Shown here in pieces: positions 42,930-51,633 of a stretch of 64,000 nucleotides of DNA. The translations under genes were made by a program, and so were the position numbers. The notes beneath the pieces were generated by a model that ran no database searches, was not told where the DNA came from, and saw only the letters and a list, made by a program, of their open reading frames with translations. Numbering within the stretch: position 1 is the stretch's first letter; every line of letters begins with the position of its first letter. Source of the DNA: Flavobacteriales bacterium UBA6693 (GTDB taxonomy: Bacteria > Bacteroidota > Bacteroidia > Flavobacteriales > Weeksellaceae). The DNA is taken from positions 386,054 through 450,053 of the forward strand of contig DKJL01000010.1 of the NCBI GenBank assembly GCA_002454815.1. The letters run 5' to 3'.

Positions 42930-45791
42930 ATGAACACCACACAATTTGTACACCGGCACATATCGACGAATCAGCCAGATACGCAGGCGATGTTGGATAA
43001 GATCGGCGTTGAAGATTTAGAAGAACTCATCTCACAAACCATTCCCGATGCGATCAGAATGGAAGGGGAACTCGATATTACCGAAGCACTTTCCGAACAC
43101 GAAATGCTCATCCATTCGAAAGAGCTGGCCGCACAAAATATTTTGTTTGATAATTATATCGGCTTCGGCTACCACAACACCATACTGCCAAGCGTCATCC
43201 AACGCAACATCCTCGAAAATCCATCGTGGTACACGGCTTACACGCCATACCAGGCAGAAATTGCACAGGGTCGGCTGGAAGCATTACTGAACTTCCAAAC
43301 CGTGGTCTGCGATCTTACTGGTTTCAAATTAGCCAATGCTTCACTTCTCGACGAATCTACCGCAGCGGCAGAAGCCATGCACATGTTCTTCGAGAGCCGC
43401 ACGAAAACGCAGAAGAAAGCCGAGGCAATAAAGTTCTTTGTTTCTGATCTCGTTTTTCCACAAACCGTTGCCGTCTTGCAAACCAAGGCCGAAGGGCTGG
43501 GAATCGAAGTAGTGGTCGGCAATCATGAAAGCTTTAACGCTGACGAAACTTTTTTTGGTGCCTTACTGCAGTATCCCGGTAAAAACGGAATAATCATCGA
43601 TTATTCAGAACTTATTCATTCCTTCAAACAGTTTGAATTACAGGTGGCGGTGGCCTGCGATCCGATGGCGTTGGTTAAGCTGAAATCCCCGGCAGATATG
43701 GGAGCGGATTGTGCGGTAGGAACTACGCAACGCTTCGGAATTCCGATGGGTTACGGCGGTCCGCACGCGGCCTTTTTTGCCTGCAAAGATTCTTACAAAC
43801 GCGACATTCCGGGCAGAATTATCGGTGTTTCTCAGGATGCCTACGGTAAACGTGCGCTGCGTATGGCACTACAGACACGCGAACAGCATATTAAGAGAGA
43901 GAAAGCAACTTCGAATATTTGTACCGCTCAGGTGCTTCTAGCAGTAATGGCGGGCATGTACGCTGTTTATCACGGCCCTGCAGGACTAAATTTTATTGCC
44001 GATCAGATCCACTTTAAAACAGTTGCGCTTCGCCGTGGAATGAATAAAATAGGTTTTGATCTGGCTGAAGAGCCTGTTTTCGACACCATCAAATTTTCAG
44101 TTAGCGAAGAGGATAAAGTTCGCCTTCAACGGTTAATGTTGGGACGAAAAATTAATTTGAATTATTTTTCCGAAGGAATTGTGAGCATTTCTTTAAATGA
44201 AGCTTCAACCAAAGAAAATGTGCAGAAGTTATTTGATGCTTTAGCTGATTTTAAAAATTCTCAAAGTTTTAAACTGAATTTTACGGAAGAAATCCAGATT
44301 CCGGCTGATAACCTGCGCACTGATGAAATTCTTAAAGAACAAGTTTTTAATAAATACCACACGGAAACCGAATTGATGCGCTACATCAAGCGTTTGGAAC
44401 GAAAAGATCTGTCGCTTACACATTCTATGATTTCGTTGGGATCCTGTACCATGAAGCTGAATGCTGCTACGGAAATGTTGCCGCTTTCATGGGCAGAGTG
44501 GGGAAGTGTACATCCATTCGTGCCTGTTGACCAGGCTGGCGGTTATCAGGCTTTAATTAAAGAACTTGAAAAAGATTTAGCAAAAATCACAGGATTCGCA
44601 GCGACTTCCCTGCAGCCGAATTCCGGAGCACAGGGCGAATATGCCGGATTGATGGTTATTCGTGAATATCACAAATCACGTGGCGAAGGACACCGCAACA
44701 TTGCTCTGATTCCTCAGTCAGCGCACGGGACCAATCCCGCCTCAGCGGTTATAGCGGGTATGAAGGTGGTGGTCGTTAAAAATCTTGAAAACGGCGAGAT
44801 TGACTTCCGAGATTTGAAATCAAAAGCCGAGCAACACAGCGAAAACCTCGCTGCAGTGATGATCACCTATCCGTCAACCTACGGTTTTTTCGATGAAAAT
44901 ATCAAAGAAATCACCGATTTAATTCACCAGCACGGTGGCCAGATTTACATGGACGGTGCCAATATGAACGCGCAGGTAGGTTATACTTCTCCGGGAAATA
45001 TCGGTGCAGACGTCTGTCACCTGAATCTTCACAAAACTTTTGCGATTCCGCACGGTGGTGGCGGGCCGGGCGTGGGACCGATCTGCGTTGCAGAACATTT
45101 AATGCCGTTTCTGCCGGGTAATCCAAATATCAAAACAGGAGGCAAAGAAGCGATCGCTGCAATTTCTGCCGCGCCGTATGGCTCTTCATTGGTGCTAAAT
45201 ATTTCCTACGCGTACATCAAAATGCTGGGCGCAGCAGGGCTGAAAGATGCTACCAACTACGCGATTCTTAACGCCAACTATCTTAAAGAGGTATTGGCCG
45301 AGCATTTTCCGATTCTTTATGCAAACGGAAAGGGCCGCGTGGCGCACGAATGTATCGTCGATTTCCGACAGTTCAAAGCATTGGGAATTGAAGTCGCTGA
45401 TGTTGCAAAACGTTTGATGGATTATGGCTACCACGCACCTACAGTGAGTTTTCCGGTGGCGGGCACGCTGATGATTGAACCGACAGAATCTGAAAGTAAA
45501 GAAGAAATCGACCGTTTCGCGGAAGCGTTGATTTCCATTAAAAAAGAAATTGATGAAATTGCTGAAGGAGGCGCTGATACGGCGAATAACGTGCTGAAAA
45601 ATGCGCCGCATACGGAGCAGATTGTGATCTCCGACAATTGGGACAAACCATACTCGCGCGAAAAAGCGGCCTATCCGCTGGAGTGGGTGCGAGAACGCAA
45701 ATTTTTCGCGTCCGTGTCGCGTGTTGATGAGGCTTATGGAGACCGTAATCTGATCTGTACCTGCGCACCGATTGAAAGTTATATGGACTAA
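42930..45791 (+). CDS. gcvP: Glycine dehydrogenase (P-protein of the glycine cleavage system)
   Basis: GcvP decarboxylates glycine and hands the aminomethyl group to the H protein. The 953-residue single-chain enzyme shows the expected landmarks: FVHRHISTNQPDTQAML, GYHNTILPSVIQRNILENP, GVSQDAYGKRALRMALQTRE, and the PLP lysine in CHLNLHKTFAIPHGGGGPG. The start is taken as MNTTQFVHRH; the frame opens 21 codons earlier. No glycine riboswitch is visible in the ~150 bases upstream. A strong hairpin terminator follows. Confidence 0.97.
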   Translation: MNTTQFVHRHISTNQPDTQAMLDKIGVEDLEELISQTIPDAIRMEGELDITEALSEHEMLIHSKELAAQNILFDNYIGFGYHNTILPSVIQRNILENPSWYTAYTPYQAEIAQGRLEALLNFQTVVCDLTGFKLANASLLDESTAAAEAMHMFFESRTKTQKKAEAIKFFVSDLVFPQTVAVLQTKAEGLGIEVVVGNHESFNADETFFGALLQYPGKNGIIIDYSELIHSFKQFELQVAVACDPMALVKLKSPADMGADCAVGTTQRFGIPMGYGGPHAAFFACKDSYKRDIPGRIIGVSQDAYGKRALRMALQTREQHIKREKATSNICTAQVLLAVMAGMYAVYHGPAGLNFIADQIHFKTVALRRGMNKIGFDLAEEPVFDTIKFSVSEEDKVRLQRLMLGRKINLNYFSEGIVSISLNEASTKENVQKLFDALADFKNSQSFKLNFTEEIQIPADNLRTDEILKEQVFNKYHTETELMRYIKRLERKDLSLTHSMISLGSCTMKLNAATEMLPLSWAEWGSVHPFVPVDQAGGYQALIKELEKDLAKITGFAATSLQPNSGAQGEYAGLMVIREYHKSRGEGHRNIALIPQSAHGTNPASAVIAGMKVVVVKNLENGEIDFRDLKSKAEQHSENLAAVMITYPSTYGFFDENIKEITDLIHQHGGQIYMDGANMNAQVGYTSPGNIGADVCHLNLHKTFAIPHGGGGPGVGPICVAEHLMPFLPGNPNIKTGGKEAIAAISAAPYGSSLVLNISYAYIKMLGAAGLKDATNYAILNANYLKEVLAEHFPILYANGKGRVAHECIVDFRQFKALGIEVADVAKRLMDYGYHAPTVSFPVAGTLMIEPTESESKEEIDRFAEALISIKKEIDEIAEGGADTANNVLKNAPHTEQIVISDNWDKPYSREKAAYPLEWVRERKFFASVSRVDEAYGDRNLICTCAPIESYMD

Positions 45792-45809
45792 GCACAGTTT
45801 ATAAAAATA

Positions 45810-45845
45810 AAAAAGCCGTCGTGAATATTCAGGACGGCTTTCTTA
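45810..45845. terminator. Bidirectional terminator between gcvP and the T9SS protein gene
   Basis: Stem AAAGCCGTC (45812-45820) / GACGGCTTT (45833-45841), with an inner palindrome TGAATATTCA. A-rich sequence lies before it and T-rich after, so it can end both converging genes. Confidence 0.85.
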
Positions 45846-46766
45846 TTATTTTTTAATAAACTTGGATTTATAAACTTTTCCAGCTTCCGTACTGACTTCG
45901 ATCACGTATATACCTTTAGACAAATTCATGACATTTACCGACGCTTCCGCGGAAAGTGTCTTAACTTTCTGTCCGCTCATGTTATAAATAACAGTCTGCT
46001 TAATAGCCTCATTTGCAGGCAATGAGATCTGAAGCATTTCCTGTACAGGATTCGGATAAACCTTCAGTGCGACTGCATTCATGTCATATACAGCCAACGG
46101 AACATCATTAATCGTAATATTATCATAATACGCATCTCCGCCATAGTTGTTATGCAGAAAGTTGATGCCGATCAGATTTAGTTTACCGGTATTTTCGGCC
46201 GTGTGAATCACTTGGCCATCCAGACGGTAAATGATCTGGTCTGTGTTGAACTGCACCTGCATTTTATACCACCGGTTGGGTTGCCAGTTAGCGGTAGTGC
46301 GCAAATACCCTCCAAAGTTCGGCGTTGTGTAAAGATACACCATGCCTTGATTTTCAAAGCCAACAGCAGTCATGATTTCATAGGTCTGCGTGGTTTCATC
46401 AATTCCATAAACGGCGAATTCAAAATCGGAACCCAATTGTTCCGGCGCGCGAAAATCATAAGAGATCGTGGTATTGGTATAATCTAATGGCGTGGTAAAA
46501 CTTTTCTCGGCTCCTATGATGGGGAACCATTGTGGACCGCTACCTGCCAGATGCGCATTTTTGAAAGAGTAACTGCCGGTACTGGCCTGCTCATCGGTTA
46601 TTAGCTGGTTTGTGATAAAACCGTCAGAAGATTCAGTTACCGTCCAGCCGTTCTGCCCATTCAGATCACCCGGAACAAAGCCTTCGGACGCTTCGAATGA
46701 GATGGTTTGCTGCGCAAATGTTAATGCAGAACACAGGGCTGCGATAAAAAGATAGTTTTTTTTCAT
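45846..46766 (-). CDS. Secreted protein with T9SS type A tail
   Basis: A 306-residue protein with a signal peptide (MKKNYLFIAALCSALTFAQQ), a beta-rich, LamG/concanavalin-like domain of about 180 residues (SYDFRAPEQLGSDFEFAVYG) and a C-terminal sorting domain (LKVYPNPVQEMLQISLP to LSKGIYVIEVSTEAGKVYKS). The tail sends it through the type IX secretion system. The LamG-like fold often binds sugars; ligand unknown. Confidence 0.88.
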   Translation of the reverse strand: MKKNYLFIAALCSALTFAQQTISFEASEGFVPGDLNGQNGWTVTESSDGFITNQLITDEQASTGSYSFKNAHLAGSGPQWFPIIGAEKSFTTPLDYTNTTISYDFRAPEQLGSDFEFAVYGIDETTQTYEIMTAVGFENQGMVYLYTTPNFGGYLRTTANWQPNRWYKMQVQFNTDQIIYRLDGQVIHTAENTGKLNLIGINFLHNNYGGDAYYDNITINDVPLAVYDMNAVALKVYPNPVQEMLQISLPANEAIKQTVIYNMSGQKVKTLSAEASVNVMNLSKGIYVIEVSTEAGKVYKSKFIKK

Positions 46767-46992
46767 GAAAAATTTTTAGCAATAATATGCAAAATTTAAC
46801 ACAAGTGCTGCTCCGTTCTGCGAATCAGCAGAGAATCTAAAGACGTTTAAAGATTATATTAACTCGATAAATAAAGCTATTTGTCTGTGAATTATCTGGG
46901 ACTAAATCATTTACAAATCATCACTCCCCAAAATATTCCAGTGTTTGAAAATAATGCTGAAGTGAACTTTTAAACTTATTTTTACAGTCATG

Positions 46993-48348
46993 ATGGATTT
47001 AAATACTTTATTCTCAAACCGCCGCACGGGAAACCTTTCTGCCGGTCCGGCTTCACGCACTGACTTTCAGCGCGATTTCGACCGCATTATTTTTTCTTCC
47101 GCGTTCCGGCGCATGCAGAACAAGACGCAGGTCTTTCCGCTGCCGGGAAGTGTATTTGTGCACAATAGGCTCACGCATTCGCTGGAAGTTGCTTCCGTCG
47201 GCCGAAGTATGGGAAGTTCCATTGGTGAATATATCTGCGAACAGTTTAAAAATGATTTAAATGCTGAGGCGACTAACTTCTATCAACATAATCTGCAGAA
47301 TGTTATTGCGGCGGCATGCCTTTGTCACGATGTCGGAAACCCCGCTTTCGGACATTCCGGCGAAGACGCTATCGCCAGTTATTTTGATAAAAATGAAAGC
47401 AGCCTTAAATTTAAATTTCAGGAAAAGGAATGGGCAGATTTCGTCAATTTTGAAGGAAATGCCAACGCCATCCGTGTGCTTACACATCAGCAAACCGGTA
47501 AAGATTCGGGCGGAACACAGCTGACGTTTGCTACACTCGCCAGTATTGCAAAGTATCCCTGCGAAGCAGCGGCAAAAGATAAAACCAGGCTTCACCGCAA
47601 GAAATTCGGCTTTTTCCAGAACGAGAAAGAAACTTTTCTTAGCGTGGCTGAACACTTGGGCCTTCCGCGGGAAAGCGAAGAACCGACTGCCTTTAGGCGT
47701 CATCCATTTGTCTGGCTTGTAGAAGCGGCAGACGATATTTGTTATAACATCATCGATATGGAAGATGCGCACCGCCTCGGCATTGTTTCTACTGCCGACT
47801 GCGAGAATCTTTTTTTTGATTTAATTAAATCGGAAAATCAAAATACACAACGTGTGGAGGAAAAACTTTCGGTACTGACTAACGCCAACGAACGTATTTC
47901 CTATCTGCGCGCCAAGGTAATCAACGCGCTGATTAATAAATCGATCGAAATTTATAAAGTGCGGTTCACGGATATTTTAGCCGGAACACTCGATACAGCA
48001 CTTCTGGATATTTACAAAACCGAAAACCCGTCGCTCCAGCAGATACAGTCTTTTTCGATTGAGAAAATCTATGGACACAAGGCGGTAACGCAGATTGAAA
48101 ACGCCGGTTATAATGTAATGTATGAGTTGCTCGACCATTTTATACCACCGGTTCTTACCGCTGCGGACCAAAGGAAATCTTACGATAAAATGGCGCTGAA
48201 GCTTTTGCCCGCGCAGTTCCGTTACGACGTCGGTTCCGATTATCAAAAGGTGCTTGGCGTCCTGGATTTTGTTTCGGGTATGACCGATAATTATGCCACC
48301 GATCTTTACCGAAAAATCAAAGGAATCGACATCGGAATGACCATGTGA
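46993..48348 (+). CDS. dgt: dGTP triphosphohydrolase
   Basis: Splits dGTP into deoxyguanosine and triphosphate to balance nucleotide pools. The 451-residue HD-domain protein has RRTGNLSAGPASRTDFQRDF, FRRMQNKTQVFPL, HNRLTHSLEVASVGRS (metal His), CLCHDVGNPAFGHSGEDAI (HD pair) and DDICYNIIDMEDAHRLG. The start is taken at the second of two adjacent ATG codons. Specificity toward dGTP is by family. Confidence 0.93.
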   Translation: MDLNTLFSNRRTGNLSAGPASRTDFQRDFDRIIFSSAFRRMQNKTQVFPLPGSVFVHNRLTHSLEVASVGRSMGSSIGEYICEQFKNDLNAEATNFYQHNLQNVIAAACLCHDVGNPAFGHSGEDAIASYFDKNESSLKFKFQEKEWADFVNFEGNANAIRVLTHQQTGKDSGGTQLTFATLASIAKYPCEAAAKDKTRLHRKKFGFFQNEKETFLSVAEHLGLPRESEEPTAFRRHPFVWLVEAADDICYNIIDMEDAHRLGIVSTADCENLFFDLIKSENQNTQRVEEKLSVLTNANERISYLRAKVINALINKSIEIYKVRFTDILAGTLDTALLDIYKTENPSLQQIQSFSIEKIYGHKAVTQIENAGYNVMYELLDHFIPPVLTAADQRKSYDKMALKLLPAQFRYDVGSDYQKVLGVLDFVSGMTDNYATDLYRKIKGIDIGMTM

Positions 48349-48419
48349 TTTATGTGATTTTTAAGTATCTTTAACGAAAATCAAACTGATTAGAAAAAAC
48401 ATTTTTTAAAATTATTTTT

Positions 48420-49352
48420 ATGGCTTATTTAGGTTTTATAGTATTTATCGGGCTCGTCGTGCTCTTTGCTTCGTTTTTCACGGTAAAGCAGGCCACCGCG
48501 GCCATCGTCGAACGTCTGGGCAAATTTCACGTCGTTCGCCAGCCCGGTTTGCATCTGAAAATCCCTTTCATCGACCAGGTGGCAAAACGTATGAATCTGC
48601 GTATTCAGCAGCTCGACGTCATCATCGATACTAAAACGCTCGATAACGTGTTTATCCGAATGAAGGTTTCCGTGCAGTATCAAGTAATTAAAAATCAGGT
48701 TGCCGATTCGTTTTACCGATTGGAAAACCCTGAGAATCAAATTACTTCTTACGTTTTTGATGTTGTGCGCGCGGAAGTACCAAAACTCAAACTTGATGAT
48801 GTATTCGTACGGAAAGACGACGTAGCCATCGCGGTGAAAAGTGAGCTGCAGGATGCGATGCAAAGCTACGGTTACGACATTGTAAAAGCATTGGTAACAG
48901 ACATTGATCCCGACGAACAGGTGAAGCACGCCATGAACCGTATTAACGCTGCCGAACGTGAAAAAACGGCTGCGGAATACGAATCGGAAGCACAGAAAAT
49001 CAGAATTGTGGCCGTGGCGAAAGCTGAGGCAGAATCCAAAAAACTGCAGGGGCAGGGTATCGCCGACCAGCGTCGTGAGATTGCGAAAGGTCTGGAAGAA
49101 TCCGTAAAAATGCTGAACGCAGCCAATATTAACGCACAGGAAGCGTCGGCTTTAATTGTGGTCACGCAGCACTATGACACGCTTCAGGCCATCGGGGCAA
49201 GTAACCGAAGCAATCTGGTACTGTTGCCCAACTCACCAAGTTCGGCCAGCACTTTGCTGAATGATCTGATGGTTTCCATGGCGGCAACGCAGAAAATGGA
49301 TGATCTGCAAAACAGCCCGATCATCGATGACCGCAGCAGACGTCGCGACTAA
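48420..49352 (+). CDS. SPFH/Band 7 membrane protein
   Basis: A 310-residue stomatin-like protein (QmcA group). One N-terminal membrane helix (YLGFIVFIGLVVLFASFFTV) is followed by the SPFH core (ERLGKFHVVRQPGLHLKIPF and RVSVQYQVIKNQ-type strand) and a coiled coil (AEREKTAAEYESEAQKIRIV). Such proteins form large rings on membranes and assist proteases or quality control; specific role here is unknown. The usual NfeD partner is not adjacent. Confidence 0.93.
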   Translation: MAYLGFIVFIGLVVLFASFFTVKQATAAIVERLGKFHVVRQPGLHLKIPFIDQVAKRMNLRIQQLDVIIDTKTLDNVFIRMKVSVQYQVIKNQVADSFYRLENPENQITSYVFDVVRAEVPKLKLDDVFVRKDDVAIAVKSELQDAMQSYGYDIVKALVTDIDPDEQVKHAMNRINAAEREKTAAEYESEAQKIRIVAVAKAEAESKKLQGQGIADQRREIAKGLEESVKMLNAANINAQEASALIVVTQHYDTLQAIGASNRSNLVLLPNSPSSASTLLNDLMVSMAATQKMDDLQNSPIIDDRSRRRD

Positions 49353-49374
49353 CATTTAATTAAAATTAAATATC

Positions 49375-49406
49375 AAAAAAAGCAATCGTAACGGTTGCTT
49401 TTTTTG
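49375..49406 (+). terminator. Terminator of the Band 7 gene
   Basis: Stem AAAAAAAGCAA (49375-49385) / TTGCTTTTTTT, with a following T run, loop about nine bases. Also possibly serves the converging gene at 49447. Confidence 0.8.
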
Positions 49407-49446
49407 TTAAATGATTAAGTCATCTTTAAATTAAACTAAAGGAAAA

Positions 49447-49818
49447 TCAGAGATCACTTTCGGATGGATCTTCAACGGAAACAGATGCATTTTCTGCTGT
49501 GCGTACCTCAGTTTTAAACTTTAATTTCCCGGTCAGCAACTCGAAGAACATCTGAAAATCTGCAAAGAAACACCATAACGGATAACGGAATGCGGCTGGC
49601 TTTTTCTTTTCAAACAGGAAATGGCTCAGCCAGGGCAAGCCGTAGCCCGCGATGGGAATATACCAAAGAAACCGCTGTTTGCCTGATTGCAAGACATAGA
49701 AAAGGACCAGCAGAATGATGATAATTCCTAAAAAGTGGAAAATGCGAGTCCAGCGGTTTTGATGTTGCGTTAAATAAAATTGATAAAAGTCTTTATAGTT
49801 TTTGTAAACTGTTTTCAT
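49447..49818 (-). CDS. Mpo1-like (DUF962) membrane protein
   Basis: A 123-residue integral membrane protein of the DUF962/Mpo1 group. Yeast Mpo1 is an iron-dependent dioxygenase acting on 2-hydroxy fatty acids. The protein has the signature HQNRWTRIFHFLGIIIILL, GYGLPWLSHFLFEKKKP and FRYPLWCFFADFQMFFELL with the conserved histidines. It starts three bases after the permease stop (same strand), so it is co-transcribed with it. Confidence 0.88.
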   Translation of the reverse strand: MKTVYKNYKDFYQFYLTQHQNRWTRIFHFLGIIIILLVLFYVLQSGKQRFLWYIPIAGYGLPWLSHFLFEKKKPAAFRYPLWCFFADFQMFFELLTGKLKFKTEVRTAENASVSVEDPSESDL

Positions 49819-49821
49819 AAT

Positions 49822-51513
49822 TTAATCCAGGTCACCGTTGAGTTCACGGTTGAGTTTACTCTTTCTAAAACCGTACCCAAAATAGAAAATTAACCCAATT
49901 CCAAACCACGCCAGGAACCAAAACCAGTTGTCATGCGTCATTCCCGTTAGTAAATAAAGGCACGAACTCAGGCCAAGCAGCGGGATCAGCGAGAGGTTGC
50001 GCATGTAGGCGACCACGCACAAAATGCAGTTGATGATCAAAAAGAAAAACATAGAGATCCGGAATTCACCTTCAATAGCGTCATTCCAATCCATAAGGCT
50101 GGCGAAAAACTCCGGTTGCCAAAAGTAGAAAAAGGCGACACCACCGAGAAAAAGAACCGGAAATATAAAACGTGAATTGATATAAGGCATGTGAAAACGA
50201 CCGGGCAGTTTTTCTTTAGCCGGAAGCATGAGCACACCGCCGCACACCAAAACAAAGGCGAAGATCGTCCCGATACTTGTGAAATCCAGAATGAAGGATT
50301 TATCGGTGAATAAAATTGGAACGCCTACGACAATCCCCGTAATAATTGTTGCAAAAGACGGTGTTTTGTGTTTCGGATGAATGGTAAGAAACTTCTTTGG
50401 CATCAGTCCGTCGCGGCTCATCGCGTACCAGATTCTCGGTTGGCCCATTTGGAACACCAAAAGCACTGTGGTGATGGCGACAATCGCTCCCAGAGAAACT
50501 ACAAATTCCATCCAGGCAACGTTGGCGTTTGTTCGTTCAAAAATAAAAGCGAGCGGATCACCAATTCCCTCAAATCTTCGGTAGTCGACCATCCCCGTCA
50601 GCACCAGCGTCAGGATGATGTAAATGACCGTGCAAAGAACGAGAGAGATGATCATTCCGCGCGGTAGATTTTTCTGTGGATCTTTGGTTTCTTCAGATAA
50701 AACGCTCAGCGCATCGAAACCGATGTAGGCAAAGAAAACGCCGGAAACTGCGCTCATTACGCCGGCAAAGCCATTGGGCATGAAGGAATTTTCTCCGGTA
50801 ACCGTGCTGACAGGAAACCAGTTGTCGGTGTTAATGTAAGCCACGCCCACCGCGATGACCAGCACGATGATAAAGAGTTTTAAGATGACGAAAATATTAT
50901 TGAAGTTTTTCGATTCGCGAACGCCAACGTAAACCAGCCAGGTGATAAGACCATTAATGATCAGGGCCGGCACATCTACGATAAATTTTAAGTTGCCGAT
51001 GAGTGGTGCACTGCTCCAGGCACGCAGCAGTTCTCGGTTCTGCGAGCCGGCCAACACTGCTTTTTTGGCTTCCATATAACTGCAGGTGAGGTACTCGGGA
51101 AGATGGATTCCGATGCGTCCCAGGAAACTGGTAAAATAATCCGACCATGAAAAGGCGACATAAATATTACCAAAAGAATATTCCATAATGAGTGCCCAAC
51201 CGATGATCCAGGCAATTAATTCTCCGAAACTGGCGTAGGCATAAGTATAAGCTGAGCCGGCGGTAGGAATGCGGCTGGCAAATTCCGCATAACACAAAGC
51301 GGTAAATCCACAGGCAAAGCCGCAGATGACGTAAAGTATGATGACACCCGGCCCGCCACGAAAAACCGCCTCGCCTAAAGAGCTGAAACTGCCGGCGCCG
51401 ATGATGGCCGCAATCCCGAAAAAGACAATGTCCCAAACTCCTAAAGCGCGCACTAATCCTGAGGAATGATCGCTCTCGCTGTATTGTTTTCGTCTGAAAA
51501 GTTGGTTCATCAT
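49822..51513 (-). CDS. Amino-acid permease (APC superfamily)
   Basis: A 563-residue transporter of the amino acid-polyamine-organocation family with 12 or more hydrophobic helices. The first helix segment DIVFFGIAAIIGAGSFSSLG is the substrate-binding unwound region, and GFACGFTALCYAEFASRIPT is the second. It resembles the cationic amino acid transporter group in length and opening, but the substrate is not deduced. The promoter box is at 51530-51537. Confidence 0.92.
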   Translation of the reverse strand: MMNQLFRRKQYSESDHSSGLVRALGVWDIVFFGIAAIIGAGSFSSLGEAVFRGGPGVIILYVICGFACGFTALCYAEFASRIPTAGSAYTYAYASFGELIAWIIGWALIMEYSFGNIYVAFSWSDYFTSFLGRIGIHLPEYLTCSYMEAKKAVLAGSQNRELLRAWSSAPLIGNLKFIVDVPALIINGLITWLVYVGVRESKNFNNIFVILKLFIIVLVIAVGVAYINTDNWFPVSTVTGENSFMPNGFAGVMSAVSGVFFAYIGFDALSVLSEETKDPQKNLPRGMIISLVLCTVIYIILTLVLTGMVDYRRFEGIGDPLAFIFERTNANVAWMEFVVSLGAIVAITTVLLVFQMGQPRIWYAMSRDGLMPKKFLTIHPKHKTPSFATIITGIVVGVPILFTDKSFILDFTSIGTIFAFVLVCGGVLMLPAKEKLPGRFHMPYINSRFIFPVLFLGGVAFFYFWQPEFFASLMDWNDAIEGEFRISMFFFLIINCILCVVAYMRNLSLIPLLGLSSCLYLLTGMTHDNWFWFLAWFGIGLIFYFGYGFRKSKLNRELNGDLD

Positions 51514-51529
51514 GAAAATTTAGTTTGCA

Positions 51530-51537
51530 CAAATGTA
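51530..51537 (-). promoter_or_regulatory. Putative promoter -7 element for the permease gene
   Basis: Minus strand TACATTTG, 16 bases before the ATG at 51513. Confidence 0.5.
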
Positions 51538-51612
51538 AAAGAAAAATTGTAAAATGGGTGTTTTTGCTGTTATAATGCCATTTGGTGTCGGCTTGGTTTT
51601 TAATAATTACCG

Positions 51613-51620
51613 TATTTTTG
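51613..51620 (+). promoter_or_regulatory. Putative promoter of the large T9SS type B gene
   Basis: TATTTTTG, 13 bases before the ATG at 51634. A TTGG at 51593-51596 sits 17 bases upstream as a possible -33 element. Confidence 0.5.
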
Positions 51621-51633
51621 GCAAAACCAAGTG